Positions 16,452-24,865 of a stretch of DNA of 64,000 nt are shown here, piece by piece (positions within the stretch are counted from its first letter, which is position 1; the number at the start of each line of letters is the position of its first letter). Source of the DNA: Candidatus Pelagibacter communis. Lineage in GTDB: Bacteria > Pseudomonadota > Alphaproteobacteria > Pelagibacterales > Pelagibacteraceae. Made by a program: the position numbers and the translations under genes. The notes beneath the pieces were generated by a model, which was given only the letters and a program-made list of their open reading frames with translations, searched no databases and was not told the origin of the DNA. Location: NCBI RefSeq assembly GCF_001180025.1, contig NZ_CVSK01000067.1, forward strand, positions 62,001 to 126,000. The letters are read 5' to 3'.

Positions 16452-17665
16452 ATATTGATCAGATAAAAAAAGAATTTCCAATTTTTGATGAAAAAATTCA
16501 AAATAATGATCTAGTTTATTTAGATAGTGCAAATTCTTCACAAAAACCAAAAATAGTTGTGGATAGAATTAATGAATTTTATACCAAACAATTTTCTAAC
16601 GTTGGAAGAAGTGTTCATTATCTTGCTGTAGCAGCAACAAATTTATACGAAAACACAAGATCATCAGTTCAAAAATATATCAACGCTAAAGATAAAAATG
16701 AAATTGTTTTTACAAAAGGTGCTACAGAAGCATTAAATTTAGTTGCTAATACATTAGGCCAAAGTTACCTACAGGAGGGTGATGAGGTATTAATTACGGA
16801 ACTTGAGCATCATTCAAATTATGTGCCATGGCATTTCTTAAGAAAATCAAAAAATATAAAAATTAATTTTGCTGAAATAAATGAAGAAGGTGAAATTACC
16901 CTTGAAGAAATAGAAAAGAAAATAACTCCAAAAACAAAATTAATTTCTATTACTCATCTGTCGAATGTAACAGGTGCAATTTTACCTGTAAAAGAAATTA
17001 CCCAGCTTGCACATTCAAAAGGAATAATTGTTGTAGTCGATGGATGTCAGGGAGCGCCACATTTAAAACTAGATATGCAAGATTTAGATTGTGATTTCTA
17101 TGCAATTTCATGTCACAAAATGTATGGACCTACAGGTTTGGGAGTTCTATATGGTAAAAAAAAATGGTTAGAAGAATTACCTCCATACCAAGGTGGTGGA
17201 GGAATGATAAATGAAGTTAAAAAAGATAGGATTTCTTATGGTGAACTACCTAATAAATATGAGGCTGGTACTATGGCTACAGCACAAGTAATTGCTTTTG
17301 ACCAATCAATAAAATTTTTAGAAAGCATTGGTATTGAAAATGTTATGAAACATGAAGCTGATTTAGTTGAATACGGGCAAGAACTATTACAAAAAAATAA
17401 CTCAGTTAAACTTATCGGAAATCCAAAAAATAAAGGAGGGGTTTTATCATTCACTATAGAAGGAGTTCACCCTCATGATATAGCTACTATCTTGGATGAA
17501 GACGGGGTTGCAATAAGAGCAGGACATCATTGTTGTCAAATTCTACATGACAAATTAAATATTCCAGCTAGCGCAAGAGCATCGGTTGGTATTTATAATA
17601 CAAAAGAGGATTTAGATCAGTTGAATGAGTCAATAAACAACTGTAAAAAAATATTTAATTTATAA
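16448..17665 (+). CDS. sufS: Cysteine desulfurase SufS
   Basis: PLP-dependent class V aminotransferase-fold enzyme that removes sulfur from cysteine and passes it to the scaffold. The PLP lysine is Lys224 in SCHKMYGPTG. The cofactor-binding region ITELEHHSNYVPW and the Asp/Gln stretch VVDGCQGAPH are present. The active-site Cys is at 362 or 363 in RAGHHCCQ. The 405-residue length and the GPTGLGVLYG motif identify the group II SufS type. It overlaps sufD by 4 bases and sufU by 1. In systems with SufU, SufU is the usual sulfur acceptor, which fits the order here. Confidence 0.96.
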   Translation: MNIDQIKKEFPIFDEKIQNNDLVYLDSANSSQKPKIVVDRINEFYTKQFSNVGRSVHYLAVAATNLYENTRSSVQKYINAKDKNEIVFTKGATEALNLVANTLGQSYLQEGDEVLITELEHHSNYVPWHFLRKSKNIKINFAEINEEGEITLEEIEKKITPKTKLISITHLSNVTGAILPVKEITQLAHSKGIIVVVDGCQGAPHLKLDMQDLDCDFYAISCHKMYGPTGLGVLYGKKKWLEELPPYQGGGGMINEVKKDRISYGELPNKYEAGTMATAQVIAFDQSIKFLESIGIENVMKHEADLVEYGQELLQKNNSVKLIGNPKNKGGVLSFTIEGVHPHDIATILDEDGVAIRAGHHCCQILHDKLNIPASARASVGIYNTKEDLDQLNESINNCKKIFNL

Positions 17666-18129
17666 TGAATTTAAAAGAACTTTATCAAGAAATTATATTA
17701 GAACACGGTAAGAATCCTAGAAATCTTAGAAAGACAGAAGGTTTTAATAAAGACGCAAAAGGTAATAATCCACTTTGTGGTGATAATGTTCATGTTTATT
17801 TAAAACTAAATGGACAAAAAATTGTAGAAGATGCATCCTTCGAAGGTAGTGGTTGTGCGATTTCAATGGCTTCAGCTTCTATAATGACAGATTTAATTAA
17901 GGGAAAAAATGAGCATGAGGCTAAAGAGATAGTTGAGGATTTTTTAGGAATGATTAAGGAAAATCCTAAATTAAAATCTAAGTATTTGAGCGAAGATGAA
18001 AAAACTAAACTAATGTGTTTATCTGGTGTTAAGCAATATCCAATGAGAGTTAAGTGTGCAACTTTATCTTGGCATACAATGGTTTCTGCTTTTGATGAAA
18101 AAACAGAGGAAGTAAAAACGGAAAATTAA
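17665..18129 (+). CDS. sufU: SufU-type sulfur transfer protein
   Basis: A 154-residue IscU-fold protein with Cys38 and Asp40 (PLCGD), Cys64 (GSGCAISMASAS) and Cys131 (RVKCATLSWHT), the zinc and sulfur-acceptor residues of SufU. An insertion around residues 95-118, including MCLSGVKQYP, and the lack of the IscU LPPVK motif separate it from IscU. It probably takes persulfide sulfur from SufS and delivers it to SufBCD. It overlaps sufS by one base. The presence of SufU and absence of a sufE gene in the operon suggests the Gram-positive-like SufS-SufU relay. Confidence 0.93.
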   Translation: MNLKELYQEIILEHGKNPRNLRKTEGFNKDAKGNNPLCGDNVHVYLKLNGQKIVEDASFEGSGCAISMASASIMTDLIKGKNEHEAKEIVEDFLGMIKENPKLKSKYLSEDEKTKLMCLSGVKQYPMRVKCATLSWHTMVSAFDEKTEEVKTEN

Positions 18130-18132
18130 ATT

Positions 18133-18432
18133 ATGTCAAAAAAAGAACAGATAATTGAAGAAATAAGAAAAATTTATGATCCTGAGTTACCTGTAAATAT
18201 CTACGAATTGGGTTTGATTTATGATATTAAGGTTGAGGACGATAAGTTTGCTAAAATTAAAATGACTTTGACTACACCAAATTGCCCAGTAGCTGAAAGT
18301 TTACCTAAAGAAGTAAAAGATGGTGCAATGCAAGTTGAAGGTATAGAGGATGTTGATCTTGAGTTAGTTTGGGATCCACCGTGGAATAAAGATATGATGT
18401 CAGAAGCAGCAAAATTAGAATTGAATTTATAA
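18133..18432 (+). CDS. sufT: SufT / MIP18-family Fe-S assembly protein
   Basis: A 99-residue DUF59 protein with the family motifs DPELPVNIYELGLIYDI (residues 16-32), TTPNCPVAESLP with the conserved Cys, and DLELVWDPPWNKDMMS. SufT/PaaD-like proteins help mature Fe-S proteins and are often embedded in suf operons, as here between sufU and sufA. It overlaps sufA by one base (TAATG). The position and the short single-domain form favour SufT over PaaD. Confidence 0.93.
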   Translation: MSKKEQIIEEIRKIYDPELPVNIYELGLIYDIKVEDDKFAKIKMTLTTPNCPVAESLPKEVKDGAMQVEGIEDVDLELVWDPPWNKDMMSEAAKLELNL

Positions 18433-18767
18433 TGAACCCTATAATTAAATTAAGTGATAACGCAGCATTACGAATAAAAGAGATAATGTCTAATGCTGAA
18501 AAAGATTCTATCGGAGTTAGAGTATCAGTGAAATCTGGTGGTTGCGCAGGGATGTCATACGTGATGGAGTACACAAAAGAGTTAAATCCTAATGATGAAG
18601 TTATAGAGGATAAGGGTGTGAAAGTATTCGTTGATTCAGCCGCTATTATGTATCTGCTTGGCACTGAAATGGATTACAAAAAGGAGGAATTGTCCTCATC
18701 ATTTGTGTTCAATAATCCTAATGAAACTGAGCGTTGCGGCTGCGGAGAGTCTTTCAAAATATCATAA
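18432..18767 (+). CDS. sufA: A-type Fe-S carrier SufA/IscA
   Basis: A 111-residue HesB/IscA-fold carrier that receives clusters from the scaffold and hands them to target proteins. The three conserved cysteines are Cys38 (SGGCAGMSY) and Cys102/Cys104 (ERCGCGESF). It is the last gene of the suf operon; 66 bases separate it from the next small ORF. The name SufA follows from its operon; the sequence alone cannot separate SufA from IscA or ErpA. Confidence 0.93.
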   Translation: MNPIIKLSDNAALRIKEIMSNAEKDSIGVRVSVKSGGCAGMSYVMEYTKELNPNDEVIEDKGVKVFVDSAAIMYLLGTEMDYKKEELSSSFVFNNPNETERCGCGESFKIS

Positions 18768-18787
18768 GTTGTATTATCCCATTTATC

Positions 18788-18817
18788 GCATATCTGTATT
18801 GCATTATATGCATATCT
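18788..18817 (+). repeat. Direct repeat GCATATCT x2, 22 bases apart
   Basis: GCATATCT occurs at 18788-18795 and 18810-18817, in phase at two helical turns. It lies between sufA and a small ORF. It could be a pair of regulator sites; chance in A/T-rich DNA cannot be excluded. Confidence 0.35.
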
Positions 18818-18833
18818 AGTATATAGATTCTTT

Positions 18834-19004
18834 ATGAACAAATTTGAGTTTAAAAATCTTGTTAAAAACTTAAAAGACTCTTTAAAGGAAAAAACATTCT
18901 TTAAAGAACTACGTAAAGAAGTTGAAACCGGTGCGAACGGCACACAAGATTACGTAGTTAAAAAAGGTGTTAACAAAGATACAATTGCAACAACTAGACA
19001 GTAA
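18834..19004 (+). CDS. Small protein of unknown function, 56 residues
   Basis: I do not recognise this gene. ATG 18834 opens a 56-codon frame beginning MNKFEFKNLVKNLKDSLKEK, strongly charged and probably helical in its first half, and ending in a Thr/Arg tail (TIATTRQ). It has no membrane segment and no cysteines. A possible promoter (TTGCAT at 18799, 17-base spacer, TATAGA at 18822) would put the transcript start at the ATG, giving a leaderless mRNA. Its middle uses more G/C codons (GAA ACC GGT GCG AAC GGC) than neighbouring genes, which can reflect high expression. It lies just before the convergent glnA end, and the real coding status is uncertain. Confidence 0.55.
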   Translation: MNKFEFKNLVKNLKDSLKEKTFFKELRKEVETGANGTQDYVVKKGVNKDTIATTRQ

Positions 19005-19013
19005 TTAAATTTA

Positions 19014-20420
19014 TTAGCTACTGTAATACATCTCAAACTCTACAGGATGAGGTGCATGTTCAAATTTGTGAATTTCTTCAAACTTAAGAGCAATGTAAGC
19101 ATCAATCTGATCGTCAGTAAAGACACCACCTTGAGTTAAAAACTCTCTGTCTTTATCTAAACTTTCCATTGCTTCTCTTAAAGAACCACAAACTGTTGGG
19201 ATAGCTTTAACTTCTTCAGGTGGCAATTCATATAAATCTTTATCAAAAGACTCACCAGGATGAATTTTATTTTTAATTCCATCAATTCCAGCCATCAACA
19301 TAGCTGCGAAAGTTAAATATGGGTTTCCTGCAGCATCTGGGAATCTAATCTCACATCTTGCACCTTTTTTGCTTAATGTGATCGGTATTCTACAAGAAGC
19401 AGATCTATTTCTTGCTGAATATGCAAGAAGAACTGGAGCTTCAAAACCTGGAATTAATCTTTTGTAACTGTTTGTTGTAGAGTTAGCAAAAGCATTAATT
19501 GCTTTAGCGTGTTTTAGAATTCCACCAATATAATGTAATGCGGTTTCACTTAATCCAGAATACGCATCACCTGAAAATACCGGAGTATCACCTTTCCAAA
19601 TGGATTGATGGATATGCATACCTGAACCATTGTCACCAGCAACTGGCTTTGGCATAAAAGTTGCAGTTTTTCCAAATGAATGTGTAACCATTTGAACAAC
19701 ATATTTATATAATTGCACGTTATCAGCTTGGTTTACTAAAGTTCCAAAATACATTCCAAGCTCGTGCTGACTAGGAGCAACTTCATGGTGATGTTTTTCA
19801 ACTTTAATTCCAACTTCTTTCAAATTTTTAAGATACTCACCACGCATGTCTTGTTCACTATCAACTGGTGGTACTGGGAAATATCCACCTTTAATTTGAG
19901 GTCTATGACCCATATTTCCATTTTCATATTCTTTACCTGAATTGTAAGGACCTTCTTTACTATCCAATTTAAATCCACACTCATTCATATCATTTTTGAT
20001 TCTTACATCGTCAAATACAAAAAATTCTGGTTCAGGTCCAAAAAAGGCTTTATCACCTATACCTGAAGCTTTTAAATATTCTTCAGCTTTTTTAGCAACA
20101 CCTCTTGGATCTCTTTCATAAGGATCTTTTTTAATTGCATCTAGAATGTCACAAAACAAAACCACAGTATTATGAGACGTAAAAGGATCCATGAACATTC
20201 TTGCAGTATCAGGTTTTAAAATCATGTCAGACTCATTAATTGCTTTCCAACCAGCAATAGACGAACCGTCAAAAAAGACACCTTCATTCAACATACCTTC
20301 ATCAACTATTGAAGCATCCATTGTTAAGTGTTGAAGTTTTCCTCTTGGATCAGTGAATCTTAGATCCACAAATTCTGCTTCTTTTTCTTTGATAAATTTT
20401 AATACGTTTGCTGCACTCAT
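19014..20420 (-). CDS. glnA: Glutamine synthetase, type I
   Basis: Makes glutamine from glutamate, ammonia and ATP, the main nitrogen entry point. The 468-residue length fits the dodecameric GSI. It contains the beta-grasp signature ([14 protein letters not shown]), the metal and substrate motifs [24 protein letters not shown] and [10 protein letters not shown], the ATP-region [11 protein letters not shown], the Arg-rich [12 protein letters not shown] and the adenylylation tyrosine in DLYELPPEE. That last site suggests covalent control by GlnE. A good AGGAG ribosome site precedes the ATG. No ntrBC or glnB gene is adjacent, and I could not find a convincing sigma-54 promoter in the 137-base upstream gap. 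Confidence 0.97.
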   Translation of the reverse strand: MSAANVLKFIKEKEAEFVDLRFTDPRGKLQHLTMDASIVDEGMLNEGVFFDGSSIAGWKAINESDMILKPDTARMFMDPFTSHNTVVLFCDILDAIKKDPYERDPRGVAKKAEEYLKASGIGDKAFFGPEPEFFVFDDVRIKNDMNECGFKLDSKEGPYNSGKEYENGNMGHRPQIKGGYFPVPPVDSEQDMRGEYLKNLKEVGIKVEKHHHEVAPSQHELGMYFGTLVNQADNVQLYKYVVQMVTHSFGKTATFMPKPVAGDNGSGMHIHQSIWKGDTPVFSGDAYSGLSETALHYIGGILKHAKAINAFANSTTNSYKRLIPGFEAPVLLAYSARNRSASCRIPITLSKKGARCEIRFPDAAGNPYLTFAAMLMAGIDGIKNKIHPGESFDKDLYELPPEEVKAIPTVCGSLREAMESLDKDREFLTQGGVFTDDQIDAYIALKFEEIHKFEHAPHPVEFEMYYSS

Positions 20421-20557
20421 TTTGTCTCCTATGTAATTTTGTCTGGCCTAATTAGCAAAAAAATACTTAAAAATATTGCTTATTTAATAAATAACACCTA
20501 TGCAATTTTCACATAAGTAGTGTAATTAGTCACTAAAATAATAAATATATTTAACTT

Positions 20558-21040
20558 GTGAATTCAATATTAAATAAAGAGCCGGTTTTAAGAGCAGAAA
20601 AATCGTTAAAACAATTTAACCCAAATCTTAAAGTGATTGTTTTAGAGCAAACAGCCAGAACAGCTAACGATGCAGCTACAGCTTTAGGTTGCAAAGTAGG
20701 AGCCATTGTCAAAAGCTTACTTTTTAGAGCAGGGGATAGTTATGTTTTATGTTTAGTTTCTGGTGATAAAAGGTGTTCATTAAATAAATTAAAAAAAATT
20801 TTAGATGAAAAAGATGTTTCAATGGCGAACCCAGAAGATGTTAAAAAAATTACTGGATATACAATTGGTGGAGTATCTCCAACAGGACATTTAACAAAAA
20901 TAAAAATTTTTATTGATGAAACTTTAAATAGATTTTCTTCTATTTTTGCAGCCGCAGGTCATCCTAATGCAGTATTCGAAATAAATTTTGAAAATTTAAT
21001 TGCCTTAACCTCTGGTGAGATAAACGAAATAACAGAATGA
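20558..21040 (+). CDS. YbaK/EbsC-family aminoacyl-tRNA editing protein
   Basis: A 160-residue single-domain protein of the prolyl-tRNA editing superfamily, likely to hydrolyse mischarged tRNAs such as Cys-tRNA-Pro. The family lysine is in GAIVKSLLFR and the conserved glycines in TGYTIGGVSPTGH, with a final AAGHPNAVFEI. It starts with GTG. A TATATT at 20546-20551 lies seven bases before it, so the mRNA may be leaderless. It overlaps the next gene by 4 bases (ATGA). The exact tRNA substrate cannot be told from the sequence. Confidence 0.85.
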   Translation: MNSILNKEPVLRAEKSLKQFNPNLKVIVLEQTARTANDAATALGCKVGAIVKSLLFRAGDSYVLCLVSGDKRCSLNKLKKILDEKDVSMANPEDVKKITGYTIGGVSPTGHLTKIKIFIDETLNRFSSIFAAAGHPNAVFEINFENLIALTSGEINEITE

Positions 21041-21924
21041 GAAAACCACAATTAGTTGATTATTTGTTGTTGACATTGTTGTCATTAATATGGGCATCTG
21101 CTTTTTTTAATATAAAGATTGCGACATACTCATTCGGACCTATTACAATAGGTTTTTTAAGATCTTTTTTGGGAGCTATACCAGTTTTAATTTTATGTTT
21201 TTATAAAAATATAAAAATTGAAGCATTCTCAAAAGACTGGAAGTGGTTTGCAATCATTGGATTGGTAAATTTAGTTATTCCATTCATACTAATTTCTTAT
21301 GGAGTGAATTTTGTTCAAAGTAACTTAGCAGCTATCTTGATGTCCACAACACCATTAAGCTCAACAGTTCTAGCTCACTTTTTTTTAAAAGGAGAAAAAT
21401 TTAACTTATTAAAAACTATTGGATTATTAATAGGATTTTCAGGAATAGTATTTTTGTTTTCAGATGACTTTTTAATAAATGGAAATAACTTTGTTGCTGC
21501 ACTTTTAATTCTACTTGGATCAACTTGCTATGTAATTGGAGGAGTAATAACCTTAAAAATAAGCAATAAAGAAAATGAAAATGTTACAGGTTCAATTTTA
21601 ATTTGGTCAACAATTATACTTTTTCCATTCACTTTAATTTTTGAAAAACCTTGGATGTTAAATCCTTCAACAGACTCTATTATATCGGTAATATATTTAG
21701 GAATTTTTCCTACCGGGATAGCATGGTTATTGAGATTCAGAATTTTAAAAACAAATGGTCTCATATTTCATTCACAAGTCTCATATATCATTCCAATATT
21801 TGGAATTATTTTAGGATACATATTTCTTAATGAAATAATTACCTCAAAAATTATTGTTGCATTAATTGCTGTATTTATTGGAATATATTTAGCAAGAAAA
21901 GCAGATTATAAAAACGTTACTTAA
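21037..21924 (+). CDS. EamA/DMT-family membrane transporter
   Basis: A 295-residue integral membrane protein with about ten hydrophobic segments in two EamA repeats (roughly 5-135 and 145-290). Recognisable pieces are LLSLIWASAFFNIKIA at the first helix and LAAILMSTTPLSSTVLAHFFLKGE near the end of the first repeat. Family members export amino acids or other small metabolites, but the substrate is not predictable. It overlaps the editing protein gene by 4 bases and converges with the homocysteine methyltransferase gene by 8 bases. Confidence 0.85.
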   Translation: MRKPQLVDYLLLTLLSLIWASAFFNIKIATYSFGPITIGFLRSFLGAIPVLILCFYKNIKIEAFSKDWKWFAIIGLVNLVIPFILISYGVNFVQSNLAAILMSTTPLSSTVLAHFFLKGEKFNLLKTIGLLIGFSGIVFLFSDDFLINGNNFVAALLILLGSTCYVIGGVITLKISNKENENVTGSILIWSTIILFPFTLIFEKPWMLNPSTDSIISVIYLGIFPTGIAWLLRFRILKTNGLIFHSQVSYIIPIFGIILGYIFLNEIITSKIIVALIAVFIGIYLARKADYKNVT

Positions 21925-22819
21925 GTTTTGCCATTGCTTTTATGTGATCAGGACCAGTTTCACAACAACCTCCAATAATTGTTGCTCCATTTTCTTTAAA
22001 TTTTTTTGCAATTTCATGAAATTTATCTGGTGTAAGATCATATCTTTTTCCTAAAAACTCATTTGGATTTCCCTTAGTTTTTAAATAATTAGCTGTATAT
22101 CCGTTTTTTGGTTTAGTGGTCATAAATCCATTTAATTTAAATCCAAATGGTACGTTTAATTTTTTGATTTCTTCAAGATTGTGCTCATAATTTTCAGGTG
22201 AAACACAAGACAGCATAACGCCTAAAAGATTTCCATCAATAATACTTTTAATATCTGAAATTTTTTCACCACTAGGTAACTTTGTACCTTCTGAAATATG
22301 AATTCCTATTAAATAAGGTTTTTTGAATTCTTTAATTGCCTCAATACCACATTTAAATTCTCTAATGCTGCTCCAAACATCAAAGTAATAAAAATCTACA
22401 TATTCATTTAATAATCTAGCCTGTTCATTAAAGTCTTTAGTGATTTCAACATCACTTCTTGTATCTTCTTCATAAGTTAAACGTTGAGGTGGCAAACCTC
22501 CAGCAATCATTATATTTGGATATTCATATTTCACTTTTAAAGCAATTTCTCCTGCTTTTTTATTAAGATATTCGAATTTATCTTCAATGTTGTTTTCACT
22601 TAGTCTTTTTCTTCTGGTGGTAAAAGTTGTTGTAACAATTACTTCTGCCCCGGCTTTTACAAAATCTTTGTGTGTACTCTCTACTAATTCATGATATTCA
22701 GAATTTAGTATCGCATTAGCACTCCATAAAGTTCCATTTGGCTTCATGCCTCGAGCCAAAAGCTCTTGACCCATTCCACCATCCAATATTCTCGTCTCTT
22801 TAAAAAAATTAATATCCAT
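21917..22819 (-). CDS. bhmT: Homocysteine S-methyltransferase, BhmT-like
   Basis: A zinc-dependent TIM-barrel methyltransferase that makes methionine from homocysteine and a methyl donor such as betaine, DMSP or S-methylmethionine. The N-terminal signature is ILDGGMGQELLARGM. The zinc cysteines are in MLSCVSPE and the C-terminal GGCCETGPDHI. At 300 residues it is the short bacterial form. Two SAM-sensing riboswitch-like structures lie in its leader, and in SAR11 a tandem SAM-II/SAM-V element is known before bhmT, hence the symbol. MmuM is the alternative. The donor cannot be decided from sequence. Confidence 0.82.
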   Translation of the reverse strand: MDINFFKETRILDGGMGQELLARGMKPNGTLWSANAILNSEYHELVESTHKDFVKAGAEVIVTTTFTTRRKRLSENNIEDKFEYLNKKAGEIALKVKYEYPNIMIAGGLPPQRLTYEEDTRSDVEITKDFNEQARLLNEYVDFYYFDVWSSIREFKCGIEAIKEFKKPYLIGIHISEGTKLPSGEKISDIKSIIDGNLLGVMLSCVSPENYEHNLEEIKKLNVPFGFKLNGFMTTKPKNGYTANYLKTKGNPNEFLGKRYDLTPDKFHEIAKKFKENGATIIGGCCETGPDHIKAMAKLK

Positions 22820-22835
22820 TGTGTCTTCACTTTTT

Positions 22836-22884
22836 TTGTGCTTTAGCTTTATGCTAGGTGCACAATACAGTTCAACTACCTTGC
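22836..22884 (-). promoter_or_regulatory. SAM-V-like riboswitch aptamer, proximal
   Basis: On the minus strand: AGGT, then AGTTGAACTGTATTGTGC, then ACCT, AGC and ATAAAGCTAAAGCACA. AGGT/ACCT forms P1, and TTGTGC in the loop pairs with GCACAA downstream as a pseudoknot. The UAUUG...AUAAA..GCUAAA core is shared with SAM-II. It ends 16 bases before the bhmT start codon, so it probably acts on translation. Confidence 0.6.
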
Positions 22885-22899
22885 TTATTTGATTATTTT

Positions 22900-22950
22900 G
22901 GGATTTCCATTTTAGCAGTTTATGCCCGCAATAGGATCAAATCGGCAATT
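22900..22950 (-). promoter_or_regulatory. SAM-II (SAM-alpha) riboswitch aptamer, distal
   Basis: On the minus strand: TGCC, the 17-base loop GATTTGATCCTATTGCG, GGCA, then TAAACTGCTAAAATGG. The loop matches the SAM-II core (GAUUUAACC..UAUUGC) and the 3' part matches its AUAAA..GCUAAAA.GG strand. TGCC/GGCA makes P1, and TCC/GGA can make the pseudoknot. It lies 81 bases before the bhmT start and upstream of a second, SAM-V-like aptamer. Confidence 0.75.
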
Positions 22951-22981
22951 AGTTTTTAATTGATAAATGAATGTTTGTAAA

Positions 22982-23572
22982 CTATTTATCTAAAATAATT
23001 TTAGCATTAAAAGAAAAAGACCTTCTTTCAGCATTAATATTAAATGGATATGCAGTATGCATCAAATAGTTTGGAAAAATTATCAAGTCTCTTTCTTTAG
23101 GCACAATATTAAAAATACCTCTGCTTAAAAAACCCTTTTGTCCGTTTATAAAATCAATTGTGCCATTAGTCTTATCTTTTTTATTTTTTAAAAGTTTATT
23201 TTTAGTCATATTTTTTGGGACTTTTAAATAACCCACACCAGATATATCTCCATCATGATAATGAATAGGGTTATATTCATCTTTAAATTGACTAACTACC
23301 CATAAATTTAATATTTTTATATTTTTAACTTTTTTAATTTTTTCATTTTTAAGAAAATCTTTGATATTTTTTTTTATTTCTCTCTCAAAATTCTTTTTTA
23401 TAAAATTATTTGAAATTTTAATTTCTTTTTTAATTTGACTGGCTAATTTAGAACTATAATCATTATTTTTTGTTAAAACTTTATTATCAATCTCTTTGTT
23501 CAAGATATTTAAAAATTTCTTTGAAATTTTTGTTTTTCCAATTGATGGACCAAAAGGCTTAATATTTTTCAT
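22982..23572 (-). CDS. Putative 2OG-Fe(II) oxygenase-like protein
   Basis: A 196-residue protein whose C-terminal half has the HxD...H...R pattern of 2-oxoglutarate-dependent iron oxygenases: His-Asp in NPIHYHDGD (near residue 103), His in FPNYLMHTAYPF and Arg in NAERRSFSFN. The layout, with GVGYLKVPKN between them, resembles the TIGR02466 family of putative oxygenases that is common in marine bacteria and phages. The N-terminal half is Lys-rich and diverged. The substrate is unknown. It lies between the bhmT leader and a TauE-type exporter, both on the same strand, with no clear operon partner. Confidence 0.65.
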   Translation of the reverse strand: MKNIKPFGPSIGKTKISKKFLNILNKEIDNKVLTKNNDYSSKLASQIKKEIKISNNFIKKNFEREIKKNIKDFLKNEKIKKVKNIKILNLWVVSQFKDEYNPIHYHDGDISGVGYLKVPKNMTKNKLLKNKKDKTNGTIDFINGQKGFLSRGIFNIVPKERDLIIFPNYLMHTAYPFNINAERRSFSFNAKIILDK

Positions 23573-23608
23573 AATGCTTAGATATATTAAAAGTATATTA
23601 ATTCAAGA

Positions 23609-24355
23609 TTAAGCAATAAGTTTAATTCCCATTCTTATTGCGACAAAAATTACAAGAAAAGAAGTGAGTAGAGCTAAAATTTTATTCGATAAAAATTTAA
23701 TGTTTAATAAGCTACCAATTTGTCCTCCAATAAGCACCGCTAAAAACAATGGCCAATAGTTAGTAACCTGATCTAAAACCTGATCTTTTGTCAGCTGTCC
23801 AGCTATTCCAAAGATAGAATTGATTAAAATAAACAAAGATGCACTACTGGTGATATGTCTAGGGTATCCAGCTTTCATTAAAAATAAAAGAGGGCTTAAA
23901 AAAATTCCTCCACCAATTCCTACTAACCCTGACATAAAGCCAATTATCGATCCAATAGAAATTGAGATTAATCTTGGTATTTTATTAATTTTAATTTGGT
24001 CTTTATTAAAAGATTTACTTTCAATTAATAAAAAAATGCCTGCAACCAACAAAACACAAAATAATAAAATTTCAAATAAACTTTTTTCAATTTTTATTGA
24101 TCCTCCAATAAATGCAAATGGAATAGAGCCAATTAAATAAGGAAAAAGTAAATTAAAATTTATGTTTTTAGATCTTATAAAATTAATAGAATTACCAGAT
24201 ACAACAATAATATTGCATACAAGAGCTATAACCGGAAATATTGTGTAAGGTACACCCCAAATTAAAAGTATTGCAAGATATGTTGAGCCTCCCCCAAAAC
24301 CAACACTTGAGTATATTAATGCAGTTACAAAGAAAAGAATTGATAATATAATCAT
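23609..24355 (-). CDS. TauE/SafE-family membrane exporter
   Basis: A 248-residue integral membrane protein with about eight hydrophobic segments. It carries the two family motifs: SVGFGGGSTYLAILL near the N-terminus and GLVGIGGGIFLSPLLFLM in the middle. Members export sulfite, sulfoacetate or other organic anions. The substrate here is not indicated by neighbours; moaB is divergent with only a 9-base gap. SAR11 cells handle reduced organic sulfur, so a sulfur anion is plausible but inferred. Confidence 0.85.
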   Translation of the reverse strand: MIILSILFFVTALIYSSVGFGGGSTYLAILLIWGVPYTIFPVIALVCNIIVVSGNSINFIRSKNINFNLLFPYLIGSIPFAFIGGSIKIEKSLFEILLFCVLLVAGIFLLIESKSFNKDQIKINKIPRLISISIGSIIGFMSGLVGIGGGIFLSPLLFLMKAGYPRHITSSASLFILINSIFGIAGQLTKDQVLDQVTNYWPLFLAVLIGGQIGSLLNIKFLSNKILALLTSFLVIFVAIRMGIKLIA

Positions 24356-24364
24356 TTTTAAATT

Positions 24365-24865
24365 ATGGATGTAAATATAGCTTTATTGACTGTAACAGAT
24401 ACAAGAACATTTGATAATGATAAATCAGGTGCAATCTTAGTTGAAAAAATTAAAGAAGCAAAACATCAATTAATTGATCGAAAAATTTGTAAAGACAATA
24501 AAGAAGATATTGTAAAAATTTTAAAAGAATGGACTTATCAAAAAGATATAGACGTTATTATTACTACGGGAGGAACAGGTCTTACTGGAAGAGATATAAC
24601 TCCTGAAGCAGTTAATGAAATTGCAGATAAACATATACCTGGATTTGGAGAGGTTTTTAGAACAATAAGTCTAAAAACAGTTGGAACATCATCTATACAA
24701 TCTAGAGCTTGTGCAGCTTTATCTAATGGTAAATATATATTTGCATTACCAGGGTCCTCAGGAGGTGTAACTGATGCGTGGGATGGAATCTTAAAGCATC
24801 AATTAAACGTTAATCATAAACCTTGTAATTTTGTAGAATTATTTCCAAGACTTAAAGAGAAATAA
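24365..24865 (+). CDS. moaB: Molybdenum cofactor biosynthesis protein MoaB/MogA
   Basis: A 166-residue protein of the MoaB/Mog fold, which adenylates molybdopterin before molybdate insertion. The family motif TTGGTGLTGRDITPEAV (near residues 66-82) and the C-terminal ALPGSSGGVTDAWDGIL are present. It starts near the molybdenum block, fitting the coxSLM and msrP enzymes downstream. No moeA is in the window. It converges with the DUF1244 gene without a gap. Confidence 0.9.
   Translation: MDVNIALLTVTDTRTFDNDKSGAILVEKIKEAKHQLIDRKICKDNKEDIVKILKEWTYQKDIDVIITTGGTGLTGRDITPEAVNEIADKHIPGFGEVFRTISLKTVGTSSIQSRACAALSNGKYIFALPGSSGGVTDAWDGILKHQLNVNHKPCNFVELFPRLKEK

Noticed and set aside
18305-18664. Minus-strand ORF of 119 codons across sufT and sufA
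   Set aside because: It is antisense to two well-recognised genes and its sequence has no family resemblance; it reflects codon bias of the real genes.
18674-18943. Minus-strand ORF of 89 codons overlapping the end of sufA
   Set aside because: Most of it is antisense to sufA and to the small plus-strand ORF, which has the better codon use.
20421-20557. Sigma-54 promoter or NtrC sites before glnA
   Set aside because: No GG-N10-GC pair or NtrC palindrome could be found by eye; only weak A/T-rich promoter-like strings.
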